Notes: generated by a model not told the origin, from the sequence alone. Shown: positions 17,443 to 26,369, counted from the first letter of the stretch. The stretch: 44,637 nt of DNA from Bacteroidia bacterium (GCA_030427935.1 JAUICI010000012.1:1-44637); one strand, 5' to 3'. A program made the numbers and translations.

Positions 17443-17952
17443 CTAATCTTTTTTTATGTTAATAAATTTATCTTTAATGTATTCGTTTCTTTCTTTAATC
17501 ATTGCAACAGTTGCACTATCACTTTTAAATTCCACGATCATTTTATCGTGAACTAACAATGCTCTATTAAACTGTCCAGTATTTACGAAGCATTCTTCTA
17601 ACTCCACGTAAATACTAAATCGTTCTTTCGAATTCGTTTCAATACTTAAAAGATCTTCATACCTGCCGATCGCTTTTTCATACTGCTGGGATTGTCTGGA
17701 AAAATTTGCCAAAGTTCTTATCGCAAACTTATTATCCGGATCATCCTTCAATACATCTTTCAGCATTTTAATCCCTATCATCGGTGCACCGCCACCCTGA
17801 ACATAAGAAATTCCTAATTGAACTCTTGCATCCATCTCAGTAAGCACAGGCTTTTCCGAGTATTTCTTGGAGCTCACCAAAAATAGGAGGGCAAAAATAA
17901 GAAAAGCCCCTGAAACAACCAAATATTGAGGTTTAATCTTAGGGGCTTTCAT
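17443..17952 (-). CDS. Membrane-anchored TPR protein
   Basis: 169 residues from the ATG at 17950-17952; a GTG at 17968-17970 would add six residues and cannot be excluded, since AAGGAG precedes it. One N-terminal transmembrane helix (YLVVSGAFLIFALLFLVS) is followed by about three TPR-like helical pairs (AIRTLANFSRQSQQYEKAIGRYEDLL, then VELEECFVNTGQFNRALLVHDKMI). N-terminus inside and TPR part in the periplasm is the likely topology. It sits between HU and the bS22-like gene with almost no spacing. This arrangement recurs in Flavobacteriales as far as I recall; function unknown. Confidence 0.75.
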   Translation of the reverse strand: MKAPKIKPQYLVVSGAFLIFALLFLVSSKKYSEKPVLTEMDARVQLGISYVQGGGAPMIGIKMLKDVLKDDPDNKFAIRTLANFSRQSQQYEKAIGRYEDLLSIETNSKERFSIYVELEECFVNTGQFNRALLVHDKMIVEFKSDSATVAMIKERNEYIKDKFINIKKD

Positions 17953-17973
17953 GTCTTTAGAAGTTTTCACTCC

Positions 17974-18264
17974 TTATTTTACAGTAACGTTATCCTTTAC
18001 TGACTCAACAAAAGTTTTTGCTGGTTTAAACGCAGGAATGTTGTGTGCAGGGATAATGATAGTTGTATTCTTAGAAATATTTCTACCTGTTTTTTCTGCT
18101 CTTTCTTTCACTACAAAAGATCCAAACCCTCTCAAATATACATTCTCTCCTTTTGTCAATGAATTTTTTACTGAATCCATAAATGCTTCTACAGTTGTTT
18201 GTACTGCTACTTTTTCTAATCCAGTTTCATCTGCGATTTCTGCAACGATATCTGCTTTCGTCAT
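17974..18264 (-). CDS. HU family DNA-binding protein
   Basis: 96 residues, the normal HU/IHF length. MTKADIVAEIADETGL begins the helical dimer domain; GENVYLRGFGSFVVKERAEKTGRN is the conserved beta turn leading into the DNA-binding arm (NISKNTTIIIPAHNIPAFKPAK). It bends and compacts DNA as a dimer. It is the first gene of the minus-strand operon continuing to recX, with a consensus -7 box 46 bases upstream. HU-beta and IHF subunits cannot be separated with confidence by eye; the P-A-x-x-x-P-x-F-K-P-x-K ending is shared. Confidence 0.95.
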   Translation of the reverse strand: MTKADIVAEIADETGLEKVAVQTTVEAFMDSVKNSLTKGENVYLRGFGSFVVKERAEKTGRNISKNTTIIIPAHNIPAFKPAKTFVESVKDNVTVK

Positions 18265-18309
18265 AACTAAAATGTTTAATAATCAATTAATTACAAATAA
18301 TTTTCGATG

Positions 18310-18317
18310 CAAATGTA
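18310..18317 (-). promoter_or_regulatory. Candidate -7 box of the HU operon promoter
   Basis: The minus strand reads TACATTTG, matching TAnnTTTG exactly and followed by C. The HU ATG is 46 bases downstream, leaving a leader of about 35-40 bases. The upstream TTTTCG is a poor -33 match at somewhat long spacing. The same octamer stands before gcvH. Confidence 0.45.
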
Positions 18318-18483
18318 GTGCATTTGTCCACTTACTGATTCGAAAATTAGACCGATGAATAAAATTTTCAGTTAAATGGCTGATTTTGCAGGTTAAAATT
18401 TCAATTAGTTTCCACAAATTCAATGTTTTATTCTACAAATTCAAGAAGGCGTATTCCTAATACAACAAATTAAAAGAAGTGTT

Positions 18484-18491
18484 TAACTTTG
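18484..18491 (+). promoter_or_regulatory. Candidate -7 box directly before ssb
   Basis: TAACTTTG matches TAnnTTTG. Only five bases lie between the box and the ATG at 18497, so transcription from it would start at or next to the start codon and give a leaderless message. It also argues that the GTG at 18479 is not the start. No good -33 TTG is visible. Confidence 0.4.
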
Positions 18492-18496
18492 TCATA

Positions 18497-18934
18497 ATGA
18501 AGGAAATCACGATCAATAAAGTAACACTCAAAGGCTTTGTTAAGTCTGAACCAAAAATCAGATATTTTTCAGATTCAAATGTCAAAGCCTACTTTCCATT
18601 GGTAACTTTTGATATTTATCGAAATCAAAATGAAGAGAAAAGGATTCCTGAGTTCCATAATATTGTTGCCTGGAAAGAAATCGCACAAGCGGTGGAGGAA
18701 AGCATTAAAGAAGGGCAACTAATCGAATTAACAGGACGCCTAAAAGTAAATCGATATGAAAAAGATGGCGAGGAAAAACTAGCGGTTCATATTGTATTGG
18801 CCGAATTCAAAATTCTAAACCAGGCCAACAAAAAGAATGAGAAAAGCTACCCACCAACTACCGAACAAAACAAATTGAGCCCAATGGATGACGATCTTTT
18901 TGAGTCTAATGATCAGGACGTATTACCATTTTAA
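18497..18934 (+). CDS. ssb: Single-stranded DNA-binding protein
   Basis: 145 residues from ATG 18497. The N-terminal ~105 residues form an OB fold (MKEITINKVTLKGFVKSEP, FHNIVAWKEIAQ, IELTGRLKVNRYEKDGEE), followed by a short disordered linker and the acidic tip ending DVLPF, which is the protein-docking tail that recruits RecO, PriA and other partners. The 40-residue linker is shorter than in E. coli SSB. The gene precedes gldE with 40 bases between; ssb-gldE-gldD order is common in Flavobacteriales from memory. The start at 18497 is preferred over the upstream GTG because the OB strand begins at once. Confidence 0.93.
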   Translation: MKEITINKVTLKGFVKSEPKIRYFSDSNVKAYFPLVTFDIYRNQNEEKRIPEFHNIVAWKEIAQAVEESIKEGQLIELTGRLKVNRYEKDGEEKLAVHIVLAEFKILNQANKKNEKSYPPTTEQNKLSPMDDDLFESNDQDVLPF

Positions 18935-18974
18935 TTTTTATCTTTGAATTAGAAATCAAATTATTGAGATTAAC

Positions 18975-20273
18975 TTGGATCCCGAAATTGTCCCCTTTAT
19001 ATTTTCCATCCTGATACTTTTAATTCTATTATTGTTTTCAGCATTAATATCAGGTTCTGAAGTCGCCTTTTTCTCTATTGGTCCTAAAGAACTCGAAGAT
19101 CTGAAGCAAGATGCGAAGTCCAAAAAGTTTGAATTGATTTCCTATTTATTAGACCGACCAAAAGAATTATTAGCTATTATCCTTATCACGAACAATTTCA
19201 TCAATGTTGGTATTGTCATTGTTTCCAATTTCGTGACATCCATTATTTTTAGTCAGTCTTTTCAATTGAACTCACCTGTAGCCTACTTTTTATTACAAGT
19301 AGTCCTAATTACATTCATCATTTTGTTGTGCGGGGAAGTTCTGCCTAAAGTTTATGCGACTAAAAACGCACTTCAGTTAGCAAAAATCATGGCCAAACCC
19401 CTAAAAATAATCTCCAAAACATTTCCATTTTCAGTTTTAAAAACAGGATTAATTAAAGGGACTGATTTTTTGGCGAAATCTTCACGAAAAAGAAGTATCA
19501 ATGTGTCTGCCGAAGAATTGGAGCATGCACTTGAAATCACAACACATAAAATTGAAGATGAAGAAGAACGAAAACTTCTAAAAGGAATTGTGAATTTTGG
19601 AAATACAGAATGTAAACAAATCATGAAAGCTCGAATCGATGTTGTCGGTATCGAGAAGAATGAAGATTTTGAATCTGTTCTTAATACGATAAAAAGTAGT
19701 GGCTTTTCAAGAATTCCAGTGTATGAAGACTCTCTGGATCAAATAAAAGGCATCTTATATTCTAAGGATTTTTTGAACTATGTTGGCGAATCCAAAGAAT
19801 TCGATTGGTTTCAGCATATCCGTCAAGCCATGTTTACTCCAGAAAATAAGAAAATCGATGATCTCTTAAAAGACTTTCAAACGGAAAAAACGCATATCGC
19901 GATTGTGGTGGATGAATACGGAGGTGTTTCTGGTCTTATTACAATGGAGGATATTTTGGAAGAAATCGTAGGGGAAATAACAGATGAATTCGAAGAAGAT
20001 GATGAAATGATTAACAAAATCAATGATCATACTTATATATTCGAAGGAAAAGTTCCTCTAGTCGATTTTTATAAGATTTTTAAAGTGGATCCTAAAGAAT
20101 TTGAACAAGCCAAAGGTGAATCCGAAACACTTGCCGGATTTCTTATCGAAAACTCCGGAAAAATTCTTGTGAAAAATGAAAGATTCACATTCAGTGATTT
20201 CACTTTCACAGTTGAAGCTGCTGATAAAAAAAGATTGATACGAATTAAAGTACAACACAATGCTAAATCTTAA
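18975..20273 (+). CDS. gldE: Gliding motility-associated protein GldE (CNNM/CBS membrane protein)
   Basis: 432 residues starting with TTG. The N-terminus has a CNNM/DUF21 domain with several membrane helices (FIFSILILLILLLFSALISGSEVAFFS; ELLAIILITNNFINVGIVIVSNF; a third around FIILLCGEVLPKV). A pair of CBS domains follows (MKARIDVVGIEKN to VDEYGGVSGLITMEDILEEIVGEI), then a CorC/HlyC C-terminal domain. GldE relatives affect gliding and T9SS function, possibly by stabilising GldD. It overlaps gldD by 14 bases. Generic hemolysin-like CorC proteins look similar; the adjacent gldD gene decides the name. Confidence 0.9.
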   Translation: MDPEIVPFIFSILILLILLLFSALISGSEVAFFSIGPKELEDLKQDAKSKKFELISYLLDRPKELLAIILITNNFINVGIVIVSNFVTSIIFSQSFQLNSPVAYFLLQVVLITFIILLCGEVLPKVYATKNALQLAKIMAKPLKIISKTFPFSVLKTGLIKGTDFLAKSSRKRSINVSAEELEHALEITTHKIEDEEERKLLKGIVNFGNTECKQIMKARIDVVGIEKNEDFESVLNTIKSSGFSRIPVYEDSLDQIKGILYSKDFLNYVGESKEFDWFQHIRQAMFTPENKKIDDLLKDFQTEKTHIAIVVDEYGGVSGLITMEDILEEIVGEITDEFEEDDEMINKINDHTYIFEGKVPLVDFYKIFKVDPKEFEQAKGESETLAGFLIENSGKILVKNERFTFSDFTFTVEAADKKRLIRIKVQHNAKS

Positions 20274-20847
20274 ATACATTCTGATTCCGATCATTTTTCT
20301 CTTTTTTATTTCATGCGAAGAAGAAGAAAAAGTCCTCCCAAGGCCAATTGGTCAGATGCGCGTTGAATTTGCAAAACACGAATACAAGTCAGCAGATTTA
20401 AGTGATTGCCCCTATACTTTTGAAATTCCGCTACAATCGAAATTAACAGCCGGCCTGAATCAAGAAGCTTTTTGTCATAAGAATATAGTATTTACAGATT
20501 TTAATGCAGTCCTTTATTTGTCTTACTACGAATTGGACTCGGTTGATGTGAATAGCTTAATCAAAGAATCCCGAGAAAAAGTATATGAACACGTTGTCAA
20601 AGCAAGTTCAATAGATGAAGAGCTTTTGATTGACACCATAAAAAATGTTTACGGAATCTTCTATGATATTAAAGGGAATGCTGCAACTCCTTTTCAGTTT
20701 TTTCTGACTGATAGCTCCGATAATTTCATTCGAGCTTCCTTAATGTTCAATAGTCAGGCTAATTATGATTCTTTAAAACCCATGATTCAGTATTTGAAAG
20801 TAGATCTTGACAAAATGATCGAAACAACTGAATGGACGAAAAAATAG
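20260..20847 (+). CDS. gldD: Gliding motility lipoprotein GldD
   Basis: 195 residues. The signal ends in lipobox FFISC, so the mature protein is a lipoprotein starting CEEEEK. The PRPIGQMRVEF start and the DLSDCPYTFEIP segment (about 47-58) are the recognisable GldD blocks. GldD is required for gliding and T9SS secretion in Flavobacterium; it is thought to act in the periplasm or inner membrane, but the biochemical role is not established. Overlap with gldE implies translational coupling. Length is typical. Confidence 0.9.
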   Translation: MLNLKYILIPIIFLFFISCEEEEKVLPRPIGQMRVEFAKHEYKSADLSDCPYTFEIPLQSKLTAGLNQEAFCHKNIVFTDFNAVLYLSYYELDSVDVNSLIKESREKVYEHVVKASSIDEELLIDTIKNVYGIFYDIKGNAATPFQFFLTDSSDNFIRASLMFNSQANYDSLKPMIQYLKVDLDKMIETTEWTKK

Positions 20848-20899
20848 AATTTCAATTTCTTCGAGTATTTCCGTAATTTAGAGGCAAATTACTTCTGTT

Positions 20900-23236
20900 A
20901 TGAAAAATGCAATTCTGTTGCTTACCTTTTTATGTTCGTTTGTTGCCTTCTCTCAAAATTACTCTAGAGTAAAAATATTTGTGGATGAAACCGAACTTGA
21001 AGACTTAAATCAACTTGCAATAGATCTGGATCATTGTCATTACAACAAAGCAGGATTCATTCAAGCGGAATTAAATCCAAGAGATATTCAAAAACTTGAT
21101 CAAAATGGGTTTAATTACCAAGTTGTAATCCAAGATGTAGAATCTTTTTACGCGAATCGATTGTCTCAACCGCAATTGAAAACAGGCGCCTTTCCTTGCG
21201 AGTCGAATGCTTCAGTAAATTATGAAACACCGAACAACTTCAGTTTAGGAAATATGGGAGGCTATCTTACTTACAGCGAATTTCTGGCTAACCTAGATAG
21301 CATGGCGAGTAAATACCCCAATCTAATTACAGTAAAGGCTCCTATTTCAACGTTTCAAACTCATGAAGGTAGACCAATTTATTATGTTCAAATCTCGGAC
21401 AACCCTGGAGTAGACGAAAGTGAACCACAAGTTCTGTATACTGCGATTCACCATGCAAGAGAACCGGCTTCTTTATCTCAAACAATCTTTTACATGTGGT
21501 ATTTATTGGAAAATTATTCAACAAATGATGAAGTCGCACACTTGGTCAATAATACAGACATGTTTTTTGTTCCGGTAATTAATCCAGATGGATATATTTA
21601 TAATGAAACAACACACCCTTCTGGTGGAGGAATGTGGAGAAAAAACAGAAGAGATAATGGAGGTGGGAGTTTTGGTGTAGACCTGAATCGAAACTACAGT
21701 TACCAATGGGGAACAACCGGTACTTCCACTACAGATACAGACGATGAAACTTATTGCGGAACTGCGCCCTTTTCAGAGCCTGAAACCCAAGCTATAAAAT
21801 GGCTATGTGAAAACAATAATTTTATTTTCGCTTCAAATGCGCACACCTATGGAAACCTTTTGCTTTATCCATTTGGCTATGCATCCAATATGCCAACTGC
21901 CGATCACCCATACTATCAAGGTATTAGTGCTCATATGGTAGAACACAATCATTACACCAATCAGCTCAGTGCAGAATTGTATCCTGCTTCTGGAGATTCT
22001 GATGATTGGATGTATGATGGAGATTTAGGTACAAAGCCCAAAATCTTTGCTTTTACTCCAGAAATTGGTTCGGATGCAGATGGTTTTTGGCCTTCTTCTT
22101 CAAAGATAGATCAAATTTGTAGGGAGAATGTTTTTCCTAATTTGAGATTAGCACACTTCCCACATGTATATGGAGTCATTCAAGATATGGAACCCGAATT
22201 ATGGGATCAAAGCACTGGACATATTCGTTTTGAATTGACACGTTTCGGTTTGACTGCTGGAGATTTTACGGTTTCAATTACTCCGATAAATGGTTTTGAT
22301 GCCGTTGGAGGACCTAAAACAATTTCTGGAATGCAACTACTAGATGTTGAGGAAGATTCTATAATCTACACACTGAGTAACACGCTGAACCCGGGGGATG
22401 AAATTATTTATGTCATCAATCTGGATAATGGAAGCTATGTTCATCATGATACAATAACGAAAACATATGGGGGTCTAACCGTTAACTTTAATGACCCTGG
22501 GAATGACCTTGTTAGTTGGGTAACAAATGATTGGAGCACAACTACAGAGGATTTCAAAACCCCGTCTTCTTCTATTACGGATAGTCCAAATCAAAACTAC
22601 TCTTCAAATACAGATGCATCAATTGAATCAGCAAATTCATTTGATTTAACTAATGCGACGTCCGCGTTTGTTTCTTTCTGGGCAAAATGGGAAATCGAAG
22701 CTGATTGGGATTATGCGCAATTTGAGGTTTCAACTGATAATGGTTCAACCTGGATACCAATGTGTGGAAATTATACCAATTTGGGAACCGATAATCAGGA
22801 ATTAGATGAACCTCTATACGATGGCAACCAAAATGACTGGGTCGAAGAATTTATTTCATTGAATGATTTTCTGGGAGAAACCATCAAATTTAGATTCAAT
22901 TTAGTTACAGATCTATTTGTGAACAATGACGGGTTTTATTTTGATGATTTTCAAGTAATGATTGAAAATGGAGTCGCTTCTATCAATGAATGGGAGCACA
23001 GTTTTTCGATTTATCCAAACCCGGTTAACTCAGCTTTAACCATCAACCCGCACTCAGCTGAAAATTACGGTTATCAAATATATGATCTGCAAGGAAAGCA
23101 ATTATTGAATCAAGACATCAATTTAACTGGTCAAACAAAAATCGATTTTTCAAACTTGAGTCAAGGTGTCTATATTCTAAAAATAGTAAACGCAGATAGA
23201 GCGATTGTAAAGACCAAAAAAATCGTGAAGGATTAG
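20900..23236 (+). CDS. T9SS-exported zinc carboxypeptidase (M14)
   Basis: 778 residues: signal peptide 1-19, a prosegment, then an M14 carboxypeptidase domain at about 120-430. Zinc ligands are H185 and E188 in HAREP and H314 in SNAHTYGN; substrate-binding N263/R264 lie in DLNRN; catalytic E388 is in FTPEIGSDADG. All key residues are present, so it should be active. Residues ~500-690 look like a jelly-roll adhesion domain (FDDFQVMIENG at its end), and 712-778 are a T9SS type A sorting domain (IYPNPVNS, GVYILKIV). It is secreted or surface-bound and likely degrades peptides for nutrition. Its stop overlaps the convergent hydrolase gene by four bases. Confidence 0.92.
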   Translation: MKNAILLLTFLCSFVAFSQNYSRVKIFVDETELEDLNQLAIDLDHCHYNKAGFIQAELNPRDIQKLDQNGFNYQVVIQDVESFYANRLSQPQLKTGAFPCESNASVNYETPNNFSLGNMGGYLTYSEFLANLDSMASKYPNLITVKAPISTFQTHEGRPIYYVQISDNPGVDESEPQVLYTAIHHAREPASLSQTIFYMWYLLENYSTNDEVAHLVNNTDMFFVPVINPDGYIYNETTHPSGGGMWRKNRRDNGGGSFGVDLNRNYSYQWGTTGTSTTDTDDETYCGTAPFSEPETQAIKWLCENNNFIFASNAHTYGNLLLYPFGYASNMPTADHPYYQGISAHMVEHNHYTNQLSAELYPASGDSDDWMYDGDLGTKPKIFAFTPEIGSDADGFWPSSSKIDQICRENVFPNLRLAHFPHVYGVIQDMEPELWDQSTGHIRFELTRFGLTAGDFTVSITPINGFDAVGGPKTISGMQLLDVEEDSIIYTLSNTLNPGDEIIYVINLDNGSYVHHDTITKTYGGLTVNFNDPGNDLVSWVTNDWSTTTEDFKTPSSSITDSPNQNYSSNTDASIESANSFDLTNATSAFVSFWAKWEIEADWDYAQFEVSTDNGSTWIPMCGNYTNLGTDNQELDEPLYDGNQNDWVEEFISLNDFLGETIKFRFNLVTDLFVNNDGFYFDDFQVMIENGVASINEWEHSFSIYPNPVNSALTINPHSAENYGYQIYDLQGKQLLNQDINLTGQTKIDFSNLSQGVYILKIVNADRAIVKTKKIVKD

Positions 23237-24003
23237 CCAAAAAGACAAAATTGCATCACAATATTATAGAACTCATCGGGTTGTTCGGCATGAACCCAAT
23301 GACCAGAGTTTTCTATTGTTTCAATTTTTACATCTGAAAACTTTTCCTCTATCATTTCATACATGTCTTCCGTGATATATTCTGATTTTCCACCTCGAAC
23401 AAATAAGGTCGGAATTTCAATCCCTTCGATGTGACTCCCCCATTCACTTATTGGAAGAATTTGGTTAGATAGAACCGGAATATTGATTTTCCAGCCTAAT
23501 TTTCCTTTTTCAACCCAATGAAGATTCTTAAGAAGAAATTGCTTGACCGAAAAATTTTCAATGTATTTAGAAATAATCTCTTCTGCTTGTTTTCTTGATT
23601 TTAATTCCGTGTTATAGGCCTCATTCAAGGCTTTAAGAATTAAATCATGATGCACTTGATATTTAACCGGAGCAATATCCGCAACAATCAATCTGGAAAT
23701 TCCTTCAGGATACTTCATCGCATAGCCCATGGCTGCCTTGCCTCCCATCGAGTGTCCCAATAAAATAAAATCATCTAAATCTTCTTTTTCAACCAAATGA
23801 TGAAGATCTTCAATCATTAATTCGTACGAAAATGCGTCGGATTGAAAAGATCGTCCATGATTTCTTTGATCAACCAAATAGACTTCATAGTGATTTGCAA
23901 TTTTCTTAGCTACCGTTTGCCAATTATCAGAAGATCCAAATAATCCATGAAGAATAATCATCGGTTTTCCTTCACCAAGTTTCCTGAAAAAAAGCTCTTC
24001 CAT
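23233..24003 (-). CDS. Alpha/beta hydrolase (YbfF-like esterase)
   Basis: 256 residues with an alpha/beta hydrolase core: oxyanion-strand ILHGLFGSSDNW near 17-28, DQRNHGRS, nucleophile Ser in GHSMGG near residue 95, Asp in the VRGGKSEY region and His in GHWVHAE near residue 238. DQRNHGRS with GHSMGGK is typical of the YbfF group of short acyl esterases. Cytoplasmic; the natural substrate is unknown. Its ATG shares one base with the pdxJ stop (TGATG), so the two are coupled. Confidence 0.85.
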   Translation of the reverse strand: MEELFFRKLGEGKPMIILHGLFGSSDNWQTVAKKIANHYEVYLVDQRNHGRSFQSDAFSYELMIEDLHHLVEKEDLDDFILLGHSMGGKAAMGYAMKYPEGISRLIVADIAPVKYQVHHDLILKALNEAYNTELKSRKQAEEIISKYIENFSVKQFLLKNLHWVEKGKLGWKINIPVLSNQILPISEWGSHIEGIEIPTLFVRGGKSEYITEDMYEMIEEKFSDVKIETIENSGHWVHAEQPDEFYNIVMQFCLFG

Positions 24004-24716
24004 CAGTTCAATAAGTTTTTATACATGTTTATTGTATTCTCCAATCCAAAATAAAGAGCGTCAGAAATCAATGCATGACCAATTGAAACCTCCAAGAGTC
24101 CTTCTATATTCTCCTTGAAAAATTTCAAATTCTCCAAACTTAAATCATGGCCGGCATTTATACCCAATCCCAGATCTTTACAAATTTTGGCTGACTCAAC
24201 GTAAGGTGCGATGGCTTTATTTGGATCATTAGGGTAATCTTCCGCAAATGGACCCGTATAAAACTCTACTCGATCAACACCCGTTTTTGCAGCTAGCTCC
24301 AATAAATTCTGATCATTTTCGATAAAAATAGAGGTTCGGATTCCCAAATCTGTAATTTTTGAAATCGTCTCTTTTAAAAAATCAAAATGCTCAAGTGTAT
24401 TCCATCCTGCATTGGAAGTCAGCACACCCGGAGGATCTGGGACTAAAGTTGCTTGTTCAGGTCTAACATCTTGGAGTAATTTGAAAAACCTTTCATTCGG
24501 GTATCCCTCAATATTATACTCAGTATTCACAACCTCTTTGAGATCATATACGTCTTGAGTAGTAATATGGCGTTGATCAGGACGAGGGTGAACGGTTATG
24601 CCATCTGCTCCAAATTCCTGACAATCAATTGCGATTTTCACCAAATTCGGAACATCCCCTCCTCGGGCATTCCTGATTGTCGCAATTTTATTGATGTTAA
24701 CGCTTAGTTTTGTCAT
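24003..24716 (-). CDS. pdxJ: Pyridoxine 5'-phosphate synthase
   Basis: 237 residues, normal for PdxJ. It condenses deoxyxylulose 5-phosphate with 3-amino-2-oxopropyl phosphate in vitamin B6 synthesis. Family blocks: LSVNINKIATIRNARGG at the start, GADGITVHPRPDQRHI (about 36-51), VPDPPG with the following TSNAGW, RVEFYTGPFAEDY, NAGHDLSLENL and VSIGHALISDALY. All look intact. It is read from a divergent region shared with the CBS protein. The neighbour order pdxJ, hydrolase, CBS, nadK, PorG-like is conserved in relatives as I recall. Confidence 0.97.
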   Translation of the reverse strand: MTKLSVNINKIATIRNARGGDVPNLVKIAIDCQEFGADGITVHPRPDQRHITTQDVYDLKEVVNTEYNIEGYPNERFFKLLQDVRPEQATLVPDPPGVLTSNAGWNTLEHFDFLKETISKITDLGIRTSIFIENDQNLLELAAKTGVDRVEFYTGPFAEDYPNDPNKAIAPYVESAKICKDLGLGINAGHDLSLENLKFFKENIEGLLEVSIGHALISDALYFGLENTINMYKNLLN

Positions 24717-24730
24717 TATTAAATTTTGTA

Positions 24731-24738
24731 CAAAGTTA
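24731..24738 (-). promoter_or_regulatory. Candidate -7 box of the pdxJ promoter
   Basis: The minus strand reads TAACTTTG, a match to TAnnTTTG, 14 bases before the pdxJ ATG. The opposite strand holds TACTTTG at 24760-24766, one base short of consensus, ten bases before the CBS gene ATG. The 59-base gap therefore probably contains two divergent promoters with very short leaders. Confidence 0.4.
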
Positions 24739-24775
24739 TATAGTTTGAATATCTTTTGCTACTTTGCCTTGTAAT

Positions 24776-25441
24776 ATGAACGCTGCAGAAACTATATCAT
24801 ATGAAATCCCTCCATTACGGGACTCTGAATCAGGAGGAAAGGCCTTGAAATGGATGGAAGAATTTAGGGTCTACCATCTACCTGTCTTGGATAAAAACAA
24901 CCATTTTATCGGTTTAGTTAGCGAAGACAATATCGTAGACATGGATGACCATACTTTGCCGCTTTCTCATATTGCAAGTTCATTTACGACTCCGTTCATC
25001 TATGAAGATGCACACATGTTTGAAATGATGAAACTAATTGGAGATCTTAAAATCACTGTTGTTCCAGTACTATCGAAAGAAAACGAATATCTCGGTTCGA
25101 CACATGTTCTTCATTTAATGAAAATCATTTCAAAAATGAGTTCGGTTGTGGAAACAGGCTCCATTATTGTTTTAGAAATGAGTCGACATGACTATTCTCT
25201 TGCAGAAATTTCGCAGCTTGTAGAGTCGAATGACGCCAAAATTCTGAGCTCCTATATTACTTCAGAACCTGATTCAACCTTATTAAATGTGACAATTAAG
25301 GTGAATAAAATTAATGTCGACGCAATTCTTCAAACTTTCGTGAGGTACAGTTATCATATTGTAGCCTCATATCATCAAAGTAAATTACAAGATGACATGA
25401 AACGAAGATTTGAAGAATTAATGAAGTACATTAAAATGTAA
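24776..25441 (+). CDS. CBS-domain protein with C-terminal ACT-like domain
   Basis: 221 residues from ATG 24776; a TTG at 24764 lies inside the probable promoter and is rejected. Two CBS motifs span about 1-120 (SGGKALKWMEEFRVYHLPVLDKN and a second with ITVVPVLSKENEYLG), and the remainder (GSIIVLEMSRHDYSLAEISQLVE onward) looks like an ACT-type regulatory fold. CBS pairs bind adenosyl ligands such as AMP, ATP or S-adenosyl compounds. It ends two bases before nadK, so it may sense adenine nucleotides in step with NADP supply; that is inference from context. No catalytic domain is present. Confidence 0.8.
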   Translation: MNAAETISYEIPPLRDSESGGKALKWMEEFRVYHLPVLDKNNHFIGLVSEDNIVDMDDHTLPLSHIASSFTTPFIYEDAHMFEMMKLIGDLKITVVPVLSKENEYLGSTHVLHLMKIISKMSSVVETGSIIVLEMSRHDYSLAEISQLVESNDAKILSSYITSEPDSTLLNVTIKVNKINVDAILQTFVRYSYHIVASYHQSKLQDDMKRRFEELMKYIKM

Positions 25442-25443
25442 CT

Positions 25444-26322
25444 ATGAAAATTGCAATCTACGGTATCAATTTTGACCCGTCTTTTGACGAGTACATAAAG
25501 GACCTTCTTCAACAAATTGATTCCTATGGTTGGGAATTATGCATTTTTAAAAAGTTTGAGGAATTTTTAAAAAGTCGATTTGATCTTGGAATTGAAAACA
25601 CAAACTTCACAAAAGAAACTTTCAAAGAACAAAAAGCAAGTTTTTTAATCAGTATTGGAGGAGATGGTACTTTCTTAGATTCGGCAAAAATAGTTGCAGA
25701 TTCAGGAGTCCCTATTTTAGGAATCAATACTGGGAGGTTAGGTTTTCTTGCAAGTACTCATAAAGAGGACATACAAGATTCTATTAAATATTTAAAAGAA
25801 GGCAAATTTAGAATCGTAAAACGATCTTTATTGTGCTTAGAAGAACCAAGCGGTTTATTTGGGGACACCAATTTCGCTTTAAACGAATTGACCGTGCACA
25901 AGAAGGACTCCGCCTCAATGATTACTATACATACATATATCAACGACCTCTATTTGAATTCATATTGGGCAGACGGATTAATCATCTCAACCCCAACCGG
26001 TTCCACAGCTTATTCGTTATCATGTGGAGGACCTATTTTGGTCCCTGGAGCTGAAGATCATATAATCACCCCTATCGCTCCTCACAATTTGAATGTACGA
26101 CCTGTTGTTGTACCTGACGACAGAACGATACGATTAAAAGTGGAAGGAAGAGAAGGGAATTATTTGGTTTCTCTAGATTCAAAATCAGTTGCAATTGAAC
26201 CGACATTTGAGTTGGTTATCAAGAAAGCTGATTTTTATATTAATTGTGTATTTGTAGATGAAGATAATTTTCTAAATACGATGAGAAACAAAATGCTGTG
26301 GGGATTGGATAAAAGAAATTAG
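25444..26322 (+). CDS. nadK: NAD kinase
   Basis: 292 residues. It phosphorylates NAD to NADP in the cytoplasm. The GGDG signature is at 72-75 (SIGGDGTFL), followed by GINTGRLGFLA, the NE motif in ALNELTVHK, and STPTGSTAYSLSCGGP, the glycine-rich NAD-binding loop. Length is standard. The ATG lies two bases after the CBS gene stop. A promoter for the next gene (TAAATTTG) begins five bases after the nadK stop codon. Confidence 0.97.
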   Translation: MKIAIYGINFDPSFDEYIKDLLQQIDSYGWELCIFKKFEEFLKSRFDLGIENTNFTKETFKEQKASFLISIGGDGTFLDSAKIVADSGVPILGINTGRLGFLASTHKEDIQDSIKYLKEGKFRIVKRSLLCLEEPSGLFGDTNFALNELTVHKKDSASMITIHTYINDLYLNSYWADGLIISTPTGSTAYSLSCGGPILVPGAEDHIITPIAPHNLNVRPVVVPDDRTIRLKVEGREGNYLVSLDSKSVAIEPTFELVIKKADFYINCVFVDEDNFLNTMRNKMLWGLDKRN

Positions 26323-26334
26323 TAACTAAATTTG
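26305..26334 (+). promoter_or_regulatory. Candidate promoter for the PorG-family pair
   Basis: TTG at 26305-26307 and TAAATTTG at 26327-26334 are spaced 19 bases apart, the expected -33/-7 geometry in Bacteroidota. A start near 26340 would leave a leader of about 30-35 bases before the TTG start. The -33 element lies within the 3' end of nadK. Confidence 0.5.
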
Positions 26335-26369
26335 CAGAAATTCGTTGAATTACATAGTTTTAAGGTAGA

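Noticed and set aside
17951-18358. 135-codon open frame on the plus strand over the HU gene
   Set aside because: Antisense to the well-supported HU gene.
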